Assembly: GCA_029432775.1 (NCBI GenBank)
Contig: JAROAZ010000002.1
Location: 186,001-250,000, forward strand
Direction of reading: 5' to 3'
Length of the DNA: 64,000 bases
DNA from: Pontiellaceae bacterium B12227
GTDB taxonomy: Bacteria; Verrucomicrobiota; Kiritimatiellia; Kiritimatiellales; Pontiellaceae
The number at the start of each line of letters is the position of its first letter. Position 1 is the first letter of the stretch. Below the pieces are notes generated by a model, which searched no databases, was not told where the DNA came from, and saw nothing but the letters and a program-made list of their open reading frames with translations. Shown in pieces: positions 17,802 through 25,869 of the stretch. A program made the translations under genes and the position numbers.

Positions 17802-18650
17802 TTATACGGGCACATCGGAACGCAGCTCTTTCAGTACTTTTTCCTGCCCGAGGCGATCCAGCATATGGCCCAGTCGTTCACGCTTCATGCCGTGCTTTTT
17901 AAAGTATTCCACCACCCGATCGATCAACTCGAGCACTTCTTCTTCGGACGCCAGGTTTTCGGCCAGCGGCGTCCCAAGCCTTGGAAGCTTTCCCAGCGTT
18001 CCGCCAATCAGCACCGTGTAACCATATGACACCGTATTCCAACAGCCTTTCGGGCAGCGAACCGTACAGGCGCTGCAGCCTATGCAGGCGTCCGGATTAC
18101 GAATATAAAGCCCGTCGGCCTCATGAATCGCTTTCGGAGCACAGACATCGACACAGATATTGCACTGTATACACCCTTCCGCAGTCCATTTCGGAACACG
18201 AACGCCCATGACGCCGATATCGGCCTCGCGGGCCTTTCCGCAGTTGTTCGGGCATCCCGTCACGCCCATTTTCAGCTTATACGGCGTATCCATCCGGAAA
18301 TAACGGCGATCCAGCTCGGCGGCGAGCGATTTGGTATTAATCGCCCCAAACCGGCAGGTCGCATTGCCCGGACAGGCCATCACGATTCGAACGCGATTGC
18401 CTTCCGCACCCATTTTAAGGCCCGCCGACTCCAGCTCCGCCTGCGCCGCTTTCAGGTTTTCAGTGGAAACCTCATGAATTTCCACGCCCTGGCGCGTGGT
18501 CAGGTGAACTCCGCCGGCACCATATTTTTCGGCCACGGCGGAAATCGCACTCAGCTGCTCCACGGTCAGGTCTCCACCAACGGCTCTGAGCCGGATGGCA
18601 AACTTGCCCTGTTGTTTCTGTTTAATATTACAACTGTACGATTTTTCCAT
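17802..18650 (-). CDS. Siroheme/ferredoxin sulfite (nitrite) reductase-like protein
   Basis: A 282-residue protein with a half-domain of the nitrite/sulfite reductase fold, the siroheme-[4Fe-4S] cysteine set CPGNATC and GCPNNCG, and a C-terminal double [4Fe-4S] ferredoxin (CIQCNICVDVC, CIGCSACTVRC). This layout matches small anaerobic reductases such as AsrC or Fsr-like single-subunit enzymes. It would reduce sulfite or a related oxyanion in the cytoplasm. No AsrA/AsrB partner, ferredoxin reductase or siroheme gene is adjacent, so the electron donor and substrate are unknown. Start at 18650 chosen because AAGGA precedes it; a longer frame to 18779 would begin inside the upstream structured RNA. 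It is flanked by three copies of that RNA. Confidence 0.85.
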   Translation of the reverse strand: MEKSYSCNIKQKQQGKFAIRLRAVGGDLTVEQLSAISAVAEKYGAGGVHLTTRQGVEIHEVSTENLKAAQAELESAGLKMGAEGNRVRIVMACPGNATCRFGAINTKSLAAELDRRYFRMDTPYKLKMGVTGCPNNCGKAREADIGVMGVRVPKWTAEGCIQCNICVDVCAPKAIHEADGLYIRNPDACIGCSACTVRCPKGCWNTVSYGYTVLIGGTLGKLPRLGTPLAENLASEEEVLELIDRVVEYFKKHGMKRERLGHMLDRLGQEKVLKELRSDVPV

Positions 18651-18732
18651 AATGATCCTTAAAAAAATACACAGCCGACATAAAACCGATTCCCGCCTGA
18701 TTGAACCAGCAGTTTTTAATGCGTACCGGCAC

Positions 18733-18843
18733 AAAAAAACAGCGACCGGTAAGGGGGAGGAACCGGTCGCTGTTCTCAAGGCATTTCTGCCTTTCAGGGA
18801 GTTGTTGGTATTTTCGTAGACCCCCGGATGTCAGAAGTGTTCA
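18733..18843 (-). ncRNA. Structured RNA family, copy 2
   Basis: Minus-strand RNA of about 111 nt with the same blocks as copy 1. The middle hairpin is AAGGCA-GAAA-TGCCTT, a perfect stem with a GAAA tetraloop and a sequence quite different from the other copies. The terminator stem CAGCGACCGG/CCGGTCGCTG differs from the others but stays fully paired, and seven T follow. The loop TTCCTCCCCC is conserved. It ends about 83 nt upstream of the reductase start codon, so it would either terminate before that gene or act in cis on it. Confidence 0.7.
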
Positions 18844-18957
18844 TAAATTGTTCCGATATTTTTGCAATCCCTGTAAATTTTCTTCGATACGCTCACTTAA
18901 AACCCCTGTATTGGATCGTTTTCGGAACATAAATGAAGCTCCTATCGGCCGGTAAAT

Positions 18958-19073
18958 AAAAAAAACAGCGCACGGAAAGGGGAAGAACCGTGCGCTGCTC
19001 TCGGCGCGTTGGGGAACGCACCATCAGGGAGTTGTTGGTAATATGGTAGACTCATCCTCCGGAGAAACGTTCA
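18958..19073 (-). ncRNA. Structured RNA family, copy 3
   Basis: Minus-strand RNA of about 116 nt. Blocks: TGAACG, CCGG, GTCTACC, ACCAACAACTCCC, hairpin GGTGCGTT-CCCC-AACGCGCC (one U-G pair on this strand), GAGAGCAGCG, terminator CAGCGCACGG/CCGTGCGCTG and eight T. It is separated from copy 2 by about 115 bp of unrelated sequence. No open frame is conserved between copies. Confidence 0.7.
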
Positions 19074-19227
19074 AAAAAAGTTTCAGTCGTTGCGCAACGG
19101 TACTTCATGGAACAACGTAACTTCGCATTCGATTGTCAGAGGGTGGCTGAAGAAAAATGTGAAATACACTGCACTTCCAATCCCTGAAAAACCGCCCTAT
19201 AATGCGTCAAAAGGAAGGCCTACTGAG

Positions 19228-20808
19228 ATGTTTAAACCACTAACTCTGGTCAGCGCTCTGTTTGCTCTGGTTCCGGCCGGGGTATTTTCAAGCATCCCTC
19301 CTCCCACAGCAACCGTCGCCATCACCGCCGCCCCTCCGCACAGCGCCACCGGCGAACTCTTCATTCTCCAGTCCGATACCAATGCAGTGGCACTGCATAA
19401 TCCCGTGCTCGTGGTGGAAGGCTTTGATATCAGCAATGAAATGAACTGGCCGGAGCTCTATGAGCTACTGAATCAGGAAGACCTGCTGGTGGATGTCCGG
19501 AACTTCGGACGGGACCTGATTGTGCTTAATTTTGGCGATTCAACCGCAGATATCATCGCCAACTCAGCCCTCACCGAAACCGCCCTGAAGTATGTGAACG
19601 CAAATCGGGCCGATGCATCGGACAAATTTACTGCCGTGGGCGCCAGCCTTGGCGGGCTCACCCTGCGCAAGGCCCTGGTTGATCTGCCGAATCATGATGT
19701 CGACACCTGGGTCAGCTTTGACGCCCCCCACGAAGGGGCAAACATGCCGCTGGGCATGCAGGAATTTTTCGAATACTTCAGCACCATCAATATTGAACAA
19801 TTCGATCAAATGCGGGAATTCCTCGCCATCCTCAATACACCGGCGGTTCGCCAAATGCTGGTAACTCATCGCAGCAACAGTCCCGATGCCCCGGCCGGCG
19901 CCAGCGCGCCGGAACGGCAGGACTTTGTGGACCTGATGAATGCCACAGCCTATCCCACCAACTGCCGCACCGTGGCCATCAGCAACGGCTCGGGCTATGG
20001 CGAAAAGCTCCCTTTCGAGGCCGGGGACCTTATAATCCGCTGGTATCATTTCCAGCTCTTCTTTGGCCCTAACATTGATACAAAAGTCTACGTACTGCCC
20101 CAATCCACATTCACACCTGCTCCCGTTTTTTCCGGACAGTTTTCTTCGGCTGCAGGTGGTGCATCCCCTAAAACCGTCAGCTCCTACCATCCACTTTCAT
20201 TTGATAATGCACCCGGCGGATATCGGCCGACGTTTCTGCAGGTCTTTACCAACCTCACCTATATTGACGGCAACGATATCCTCGCCACCACCAATCACTG
20301 CTTTGTGCCCACGGTGAGCGCGCTGGGCATTCCCATTGAAAACCTGGAATCCAATCTGGCGGTAAATGCCAGCCTGACCGATCTCAGTCCGTTCGATGAA
20401 ATTCACTTTGCCCCCCATAATGAACGGCACGTTGAAATTAACCTTCATAATAAACGCTGGCTCATGCGGTCCGTGCTTTCGGACCAAGATTCCGATGGCG
20501 ACGGCTTTGACGACTATCAGGAATATCTGCTCGGCACGGACTTTAATTCTGCCGAAAGCACCCTTACCGTGGAATCTGTAATGGCCGTGGATCTCAACAA
20601 TGGCGAGGCCGACCTTTCGTGGAACACCTATTCCAACACGCAGTATCAGGTCTATTTTGTTACGGCGTTGGAGGATTCGTGGCAGTGGCAGGAAACCATT
20701 CCACCCGGTTCGGCCGCCGCCCTTAATAAAACCTATTTAATCAACACCGCCTCAAATGCCGGCTTCTTCAAAATCGTTGCAACACTCATCGACCCTGTCA
20801 CAGACTAA
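19228..20808 (+). CDS. Secreted alpha/beta-hydrolase (lipase/esterase-like) with calcium-repeat C-terminal part
   Basis: A 526-residue protein with a signal peptide (MFKPLTLVSALFALVPAGVFS). The first two thirds read as an alpha/beta hydrolase: a strand-turn ending in VLVVEGFD, then the nucleophile elbow GASLGG (AVGASLGGLTLRKAL), and a His-containing segment later. The C-terminal part holds DQDSDGDGFDDYQEYLLGTD, a thrombospondin type 3/dockerin-like calcium loop, followed by a beta-rich tail (LSWNTYSNTQYQVYF) of a type common in PVC secreted proteins. I chose the ATG at 19228 for its AAGGAAGG site and signal peptide; the frame extends to 19090 without support. Substrate unknown; a lipid or ester is inferred from the nucleophile elbow. 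Confidence 0.75.
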   Translation: MFKPLTLVSALFALVPAGVFSSIPPPTATVAITAAPPHSATGELFILQSDTNAVALHNPVLVVEGFDISNEMNWPELYELLNQEDLLVDVRNFGRDLIVLNFGDSTADIIANSALTETALKYVNANRADASDKFTAVGASLGGLTLRKALVDLPNHDVDTWVSFDAPHEGANMPLGMQEFFEYFSTINIEQFDQMREFLAILNTPAVRQMLVTHRSNSPDAPAGASAPERQDFVDLMNATAYPTNCRTVAISNGSGYGEKLPFEAGDLIIRWYHFQLFFGPNIDTKVYVLPQSTFTPAPVFSGQFSSAAGGASPKTVSSYHPLSFDNAPGGYRPTFLQVFTNLTYIDGNDILATTNHCFVPTVSALGIPIENLESNLAVNASLTDLSPFDEIHFAPHNERHVEINLHNKRWLMRSVLSDQDSDGDGFDDYQEYLLGTDFNSAESTLTVESVMAVDLNNGEADLSWNTYSNTQYQVYFVTALEDSWQWQETIPPGSAAALNKTYLINTASNAGFFKIVATLIDPVTD

Positions 20809-20824
20809 GCATATAGTTCCGCTC

Positions 20825-21760
20825 ATGTTACCCGCTTTTTTAACCACCCTCCTCTGGAGCTATTGTCTCATTCCGGCGCGGCAGTCCGTTGCGCAATTGG
20901 GCGAGAATGCCGCAAATTTCTGGCGCCTGCTTGTGGCCGTGATCGCCATGGGCCTGCTCTCGCTCTGGGGCGGCATGGCGCTCGGCCACGAAGCCTTCAG
21001 CTGGTTTTTCCTGAGCGGCATCATCGGGTTCGGCTTCGGCGACATCGGCGTCTGGTTTGCACTTCCAAGGATTGGAAGCCGCCTGACCCTGCTGATGGTG
21101 CATTGCATTGCCGCTCCGCTGGCCGGGCTGGCCGAGTGGCTGTGGCTCGGCACCACCGTCAGCATCCTGCAGCTGGTGGCGCTCGGCGTGGTTCTTTGCG
21201 GAATTTCGCTCGCGCTTTTTCCTGAACATGAGCGCGAACACGCTGAGCAGCGAAAATATACTTCCGGCATCCTCTTCGGCCTGCTGGCCGCGCTGGGCCA
21301 GAGCATGGGCGCGGTCTGCAGCCGCAAAGCGTTCCTAATGCTCGACGACCATAATTTCCAATCATTGGAAGCCGGCATTTCCGATTATATCTTTCTGGGT
21401 GCCACCTCCGGATTTTACCGTCTGACCGGCGGCATTCTGATTGCCGGCTCCTTCTGGCTGATCGCCCGCTGGCACAAAGCGTGGCATACCCCGCCCGAAG
21501 ACCTTCGCAGCAAAGATTCAACGATTGGAAAAGTCAGAAACATCCTGCTCTGCGCCGCCGCCGGCCCGATTCTGGGTGTCATTTGCTACCAATGGGCGCT
21601 GGCCACGACCCCGAGTGTCATTGTTCAGCTGATCGTCTCCACCTCGCCCCTCGTCATTCTTCCCATGACCTGGTTCATTGAACACGACCGCCCGTCCGGA
21701 CGCTCGATCATCGGGACCCTGATAGCCGTCGTTGGCGTACTCATCCTCGCCTTTGCATAA
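20825..21760 (+). CDS. EamA/DMT-family membrane transporter
   Basis: A 311-residue protein with about ten hydrophobic helices in two similar halves, typical of the drug/metabolite transporter superfamily (EamA). Features include PAFLTTLLWSYCLIPARQS near the start and the late pattern VIVQLIVSTSPLVILPMTW, which is the usual conserved helix of the second repeat. It likely exports or imports a small metabolite across the inner membrane; substrate cannot be told. Start at 20825 is 16 nt after the lipase stop; a longer frame to 20756 would overlap the lipase gene. Two palindrome copies (21062, 21355) lie inside the gene and encode LPRIGS and FQSLEA. Confidence 0.8.
   Translation: MLPAFLTTLLWSYCLIPARQSVAQLGENAANFWRLLVAVIAMGLLSLWGGMALGHEAFSWFFLSGIIGFGFGDIGVWFALPRIGSRLTLLMVHCIAAPLAGLAEWLWLGTTVSILQLVALGVVLCGISLALFPEHEREHAEQRKYTSGILFGLLAALGQSMGAVCSRKAFLMLDDHNFQSLEAGISDYIFLGATSGFYRLTGGILIAGSFWLIARWHKAWHTPPEDLRSKDSTIGKVRNILLCAAAGPILGVICYQWALATTPSVIVQLIVSTSPLVILPMTWFIEHDRPSGRSIIGTLIAVVGVLILAFA
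21062..21078. repeat. Iterated palindrome CTTCCAAGGATTGGAAG
   Basis: Perfect 7+3+7 palindrome inside the EamA gene, encoding Pro-Arg-Ile-Gly. Confidence 0.8.
21355..21370. repeat. Iterated palindrome TTTCCAATCATTGGAA
   Basis: Second copy inside the EamA gene, encoding Phe-Gln-Ser-Leu-Glu. Confidence 0.8.
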
Positions 21761-21769
21761 AATCAACCG

Positions 21770-21787
21770 TTTCCAAGAGTTGGAAAA
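21770..21787. repeat. Iterated palindrome TTTCCAAGAGTTGGAAAA
   Basis: Intergenic copy between the EamA and guaC genes. There is no T-run after it on the plus strand, so it is not a classical terminator. Confidence 0.8.
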
Positions 21788-21838
21788 CCGTGCTCCAGCG
21801 TTTATCTTTTCCACTTAAATCTGAAGGAGCTTTTCACC

Positions 21839-22879
21839 ATGAGAATTGAATACGATATTAAACTGGGCTTTAAAGATGTGATGTTCCGGCCGAAACGATC
21901 AACGCTGAAAAGCCGCTCGCAGGTGGATCTCGATCGAACCTTCAAATTCATGCACACCGAAACGCTTTGGACCGGCGTGCCGATTATGGCGGCCAATATG
22001 GATACGGTCGGCACCTTCGAAATGGCACGGGCATTGACTGAGCGCAACCTCTTTACCGCCGTTCACAAACACTATACCCCCGCCGAATGGACCGCTTTCC
22101 TGAAAAATGCGCCGGAAGGGATTGAAAATCATGTGGCTGTCAGCACCGGAACCGGCGTAGAGGATTTTAAGAAACTGATTGAGATCAAAGACCAGAACCC
22201 TCAGCTGAAGTTTATCTGCATCGACGTCGCCAACGGATACTCAGAGCACTTTGTTTCGTTCCTGAAAAGGACCCGCGAACAGTTTCCCGATAAAGTCATT
22301 ATGGCGGGCAACGTGGTGACCGGCGAAATGGTGGAAGAACTGCTGCTGGCCGGCGCGGATCTGGTGAAGGTCGGCATCGGGCCCGGCTCGGTCTGCACCA
22401 CCCGCGTGAAAACCGGCGTGGGCTATCCCCAGCTTTCGGCCATCATTGAATGTGCCGACGCGGCGCACGGCCTCGGCGGGCAGATTATTTCCGACGGCGG
22501 CTGCGCTATTCCCGGCGATGTGGCCAAAGCCTTCGGGGCCGGCGCCGATTTTGTGATGCTCGGCGGCATGCTGGCCGGCCACGATGAATCCGGCGGCGAA
22601 GTGGTGGAGCAGGACGGCGAAAAGTTTAAGCAGTTCTACGGAATGAGCTCATCGACCGCGATGGACAAACATGCCGGCGGCGTGGCCAACTATCGCGCCA
22701 GCGAAGGTAAAACCGTTCAGGTGCCCTACCGCGGCGATGTGGAATCGACGCTGAACGATATTCTCGGCGGTCTCCGCAGCACCTGCACCTATGTGGGTGC
22801 CTCCACACTGAAAGAGCTGACCAAGCGCACCACTTTCATCCGTGTGGCTGAACAGGAAAACCGCGTTTACACCAAGTAG
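21839..22879 (+). CDS. guaC: GMP reductase
   Basis: A 346-residue protein, the same length as GuaC of Escherichia coli (347). It converts GMP to IMP with NADPH, in purine salvage in the cytoplasm. The IMPDH/GMPR catalytic loop [11 protein letters not shown] (Cys in the middle) is intact, the N-terminal [17 protein letters not shown] and the [33 protein letters not shown] stretch (phosphate-binding) are typical, and there is no CBS insertion, which separates it from IMP dehydrogenase. GAAGGAG precedes the ATG. It stands alone between a transporter and a secreted protein. Confidence 0.95.
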   Translation: MRIEYDIKLGFKDVMFRPKRSTLKSRSQVDLDRTFKFMHTETLWTGVPIMAANMDTVGTFEMARALTERNLFTAVHKHYTPAEWTAFLKNAPEGIENHVAVSTGTGVEDFKKLIEIKDQNPQLKFICIDVANGYSEHFVSFLKRTREQFPDKVIMAGNVVTGEMVEELLLAGADLVKVGIGPGSVCTTRVKTGVGYPQLSAIIECADAAHGLGGQIISDGGCAIPGDVAKAFGAGADFVMLGGMLAGHDESGGEVVEQDGEKFKQFYGMSSSTAMDKHAGGVANYRASEGKTVQVPYRGDVESTLNDILGGLRSTCTYVGASTLKELTKRTTFIRVAEQENRVYTK

Positions 22880-23055
22880 CTCCCCGAAAACATAATAAAA
22901 CACAAAGCCCTCATTTTTCTTGTTCATCTTGACTGCTACTGCCATCGGACTTACGCTGTGCGGCGTTGAACTTACTGCTTGGACGAGGTTTTAAGGTTGG
23001 GTGCGTACCCCTATCGTTTCAGCAGAAATTTCTGCTGAAAATAATGGGGGATAAA

Positions 23056-24738
23056 ATGATCAACAAAACGATCTGCCTGCTCTGTATATGCATCGGCCTC
23101 GTAGGCGTTAACCATGCCAATGGAAGCACCAATCTGGTGATATCTGACTTCAGTAAGGGCATGCTGACATGGACCAATGTGAATCCGGATCTCTATTACA
23201 CTGTTCAGTGGCGCCCTTCGTTAACGGGTTCCAATGATTGGACAGGATCTTTCCGTGGCCTGCAGGATCTTCAATCCACCGGCAACATACTGACCGCTCC
23301 CGTGCCGATGTTTTATCGGGTTGTGGGAACGGACGCCCCGGCGCACACCTTAAGCATCTCGTCGCAAAGCAGTTCAATCCCGGCCGGTTACTATGAAGCT
23401 TCAGATCTTGCTTTTCTTGAAATGGATCTGACTCCAGCCAACATTAAAGCCGGGATTAGTATCTATGGCATTCAAGGCAATCTCGGTCAGTACCATGCCG
23501 ACGGATTTCCTCAGGTCAATAAATCCCTCTGGACGTCCTTCGATCCCGACGACAACGGAGTGGGAGAGGAAGCGAATGGCTATAGCGGAGCCGTATTCGA
23601 CGGCCGCTTTCTCTACTTTGTGCCGTTTTTCAACGGGGAATACCACGGCGAAGTGCTGCGGTTGGACTCCGAGGCTGAGTTTGGTTCCACGAATGCCTGG
23701 ACCGCATTCGATCCGGGATCCAATGGCGTCGGCACCGATCCCGACGGATATGACGGAGGAGTATTTGATGGCCGCTATGTCTACTTTTCTCCCTACCACA
23801 ATGGTACTGCCTCGCATGGCGAGGTGCTGCGGTTGGACACCCAGGGTGATTTCAACACCACCAATGCCTGGAGCACCTATACTCCGCATGCACACGGCGT
23901 TGGCAATCAGGTCGGCTATCTTGGAGCAGTGTATGACGGGCGCTATGTCTATTTTTGCCCGGCCCAGAATGGAACCACCCTGCATGGCGAAGTGTTGCGA
24001 TATGACACGCAGGCGGCTTTTGATGCGGCCAACTCCTGGACAGCATTTGATCCCGGCAGCCAAGGGGTCGGCACCGATCCGGACGGCTATTACGGAGGCG
24101 TTTTCGATGGTCGTTTTGTCTACTTTGCACCCAACGAAAACGGGACCGAATACCACGGCGAAGTCTTGCGCTATGACACGCAGGCCGCTTTCGCCACTAC
24201 GAACGCCTGGAGCACGTTTGATCCGAATGAAAACGGGCTCGCCAATAATCGGGGCTACCACGGGGCCGTGTTCGACGGCCGCTACATTTACTATGTCCCT
24301 TTCTATAACGGAACCGCGTATTCCGGGAAAGTCCTGCAATACGATACGCAGGGCGCTTTCGGTGCAGCCGCCTCGTGGGCGGATTTTGATCCCGGTGCCG
24401 CCGGAGTAGGCGACTCCACCGCCGGCTTCGTGGGCGCCACCTTTGACGGACGATATCTCAACTTTGTTCCATATTATAACTACATCGCCCACGGTGAGGT
24501 ACTTCGGTACGATTCGACTACCGAATTCGGAGATGTTGATTCATGGACAACCTATTCCCCTGATGTAAATGGCATTGGCACAAACGCCCGCGGCTTCCAC
24601 GGAGGTGCCTTTGACGGCCGCTACCTTTACTTTGTTCCCTACTACAATGGCAGCTCATATCACGGTGAAGTCCTGCGATATGATGCGAAGAATCCACCCG
24701 GGATTCCCATCACACTATTTGGAGGATCATTCCTGTAA
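23056..24738 (+). CDS. Secreted seven-repeat beta-propeller-like protein
   Basis: A 560-residue protein with a signal peptide (ICLLCICIGLVGVNHA). An N-terminal beta domain (about 25-105) is followed by a short tail-fibre-like motif (NIKAGISIYGIQGN, about 140-153). Then seven tandem repeats of about 50 residues run to the end, each with FDGR[YF]xYFxPxxNG, HGEVLRYDT and a Trp. Seven blades suggest a closed beta-propeller. The enzyme or binding role is unknown; Asp-rich loops (DPDxNGVG) could bind calcium. Start at 23056 follows GGGGGA; an ATG at 23044 is in frame. DNA between blades is similar enough to point to recent duplication. Found as a single gene. Confidence 0.75.
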   Translation: MINKTICLLCICIGLVGVNHANGSTNLVISDFSKGMLTWTNVNPDLYYTVQWRPSLTGSNDWTGSFRGLQDLQSTGNILTAPVPMFYRVVGTDAPAHTLSISSQSSSIPAGYYEASDLAFLEMDLTPANIKAGISIYGIQGNLGQYHADGFPQVNKSLWTSFDPDDNGVGEEANGYSGAVFDGRFLYFVPFFNGEYHGEVLRLDSEAEFGSTNAWTAFDPGSNGVGTDPDGYDGGVFDGRYVYFSPYHNGTASHGEVLRLDTQGDFNTTNAWSTYTPHAHGVGNQVGYLGAVYDGRYVYFCPAQNGTTLHGEVLRYDTQAAFDAANSWTAFDPGSQGVGTDPDGYYGGVFDGRFVYFAPNENGTEYHGEVLRYDTQAAFATTNAWSTFDPNENGLANNRGYHGAVFDGRYIYYVPFYNGTAYSGKVLQYDTQGAFGAAASWADFDPGAAGVGDSTAGFVGATFDGRYLNFVPYYNYIAHGEVLRYDSTTEFGDVDSWTTYSPDVNGIGTNARGFHGGAFDGRYLYFVPYYNGSSYHGEVLRYDAKNPPGIPITLFGGSFL

Positions 24739-25146
24739 CTCGAACCTACAGGCAGCTATGCACCCGTTCTACAGCGCTTAACAGCCCTGTGATTTCTTTC
24801 AAAAACTCGAGCTCCCGGGTAAATGTAACCGGGAGAAAATCACGAGATCGCAGATTGAACTGATTTCTCAAGAAGCCTTTAAACCGTTCAGACAGGTGGT
24901 CGAACTGCCGCCGAAAGCGGAACCTTCCATCGGGGATGATGCCGAGGTGGGCGTCCAGCACATTAAAAATGATGGACCTGGTCTACGAAAAATCGTTCAC
25001 CCGGACGAACTGAGTTAGTCTGATTCCGGCCCACCTTACAAACTTGGTCTATTGGTTGCGGGAAGCATTGCAAAGAGCGTTTTACTCCAGTATAAAACGC
25101 GCAATATCTTTATAATCACATCACCCATAAACGAAGGATTTGGATC
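24739..25146 (+). pseudogene. Gene-poor stretch with a possible gene remnant (24781-25018)
   Basis: From 24781 to a TAG at 25016-25018 there is an open frame of about 78 codons with protein-like composition but no start codon and a stop just upstream. It reads like the C-terminal end of a lost protein (ending VHPDELS). I do not recognise the family. The rest up to 25146 holds only the ribosome-binding site (AAGGA) of the next gene. It may simply be chance. Confidence 0.25.
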
Positions 25147-25704
25147 ATGCTGAAAAACATCTCTCTCAAAGGCCGTTTCGCACTACTGACTCTGCTGGCT
25201 GCCTGTTTCACCGGCTGCACCTCGGTGCCCATGCCCAAAGGCACCAGCAAAGGCTACAGTTCGGTCCGGTTTATTGCACCGAATAAACCGCTTGGAAGCG
25301 ACAATGCGCCGATTTTCATTGAATCTAACCAGATGATTAAGGAGGCCGTTTCCAACGAAATGAAAAAGAACGGCCTTACGGTGGTTGATAACAATGCAGA
25401 TCTCATTATCGCCCATCTAATTATCCTGCAGGATAACAGCAGCACTTCCTACAGCAACCAGCACTTCGGCCTGCAGGACTTTTCCGAACTCGTGGATCTC
25501 GCCCACAAAGAAGGTATGAAGAAGCACTTTCCGGAGCGGGTTCTCAAACGAGCACTGGTTATTGACCTGATCGATGCAAAAACCAATCAACTCGTCTACC
25601 GCGACTATGTCGTGAGCGGCACGCTTAGCAACCTCCCAGCCGCAGAGCGTCAGGCTCAAATTCAAAAAGGGGTCTCCATGGCTTTGAAACGGTTCTTTGA
25701 ATAA
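25147..25704 (+). CDS. DUF4136-like lipoprotein
   Basis: A 185-residue protein with a signal peptide and a lipobox-like FTGC (Cys24), so probably an outer-membrane lipoprotein. The body has the DUF4136 pattern: an ADLIIAHLI strand, then RALVIDLIDAKTNQLVYRDYVVSGTL near the end. The family is widespread and of unknown role in the envelope. AAGGA precedes the ATG. A strong terminator follows, so it is a single-gene unit. Confidence 0.75.
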   Translation: MLKNISLKGRFALLTLLAACFTGCTSVPMPKGTSKGYSSVRFIAPNKPLGSDNAPIFIESNQMIKEAVSNEMKKNGLTVVDNNADLIIAHLIILQDNSSTSYSNQHFGLQDFSELVDLAHKEGMKKHFPERVLKRALVIDLIDAKTNQLVYRDYVVSGTLSNLPAAERQAQIQKGVSMALKRFFE

Positions 25705-25728
25705 TCGGACCGGCCCTGAAAGCTCAAT

Positions 25729-25760
25729 AAGCACGCTTCGAATGAGGCGTGCTTTTTTTT
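25729..25760 (+). terminator. Rho-independent terminator after the DUF4136 gene
   Basis: AAGCACGC, a 10-nt loop, GCGTGCTT and a run of T to 25760. Confidence 0.9.
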
Positions 25761-25869
25761 GCCCCGAACTGCAGGCAGATCTTCTTATTGTCAGCAAGCA
25801 TTGCTCGTTTGCCTATTTTTACTCTGCTAAAATTTCCAACACTTAAATCGAAATTCAGGAGCGTGCATC

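Larger units (their letters stand above)
18651..19227. other. Intergenic stretch with RNA copies 2 and 3
   Basis: Between the leftward reductase and the rightward lipase. Apart from the two RNA copies it has no supported gene. The sequence from 19074 to 19227 presumably carries the lipase promoter; AAGGAAGG at 19211-19218 is the ribosome-binding site. Confidence 0.6.

Noticed and set aside
18651..18779. N-terminal extension of the siroheme reductase to 18779
   Set aside because: The extension would start within the terminator-bearing RNA copy 2, while AAGGA precedes the ATG at 18650.
17674..19073. The three 110-nt elements as integron attC sites or as a CRISPR-like array
   Set aside because: They end in T-runs after GC hairpins, vary in the middle stem with pairing kept, and lack the attC core sites; spacing is irregular and too wide for CRISPR.
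19090..19227. N-terminal extension of the lipase to 19090
   Set aside because: No ribosome-binding site, and it would bury a good signal peptide that begins at 19228.
23401..24492. Minus-strand open frame of 363 codons opposite the propeller gene
   Set aside because: Its periodicity simply mirrors the seven coding repeats of the plus-strand gene.
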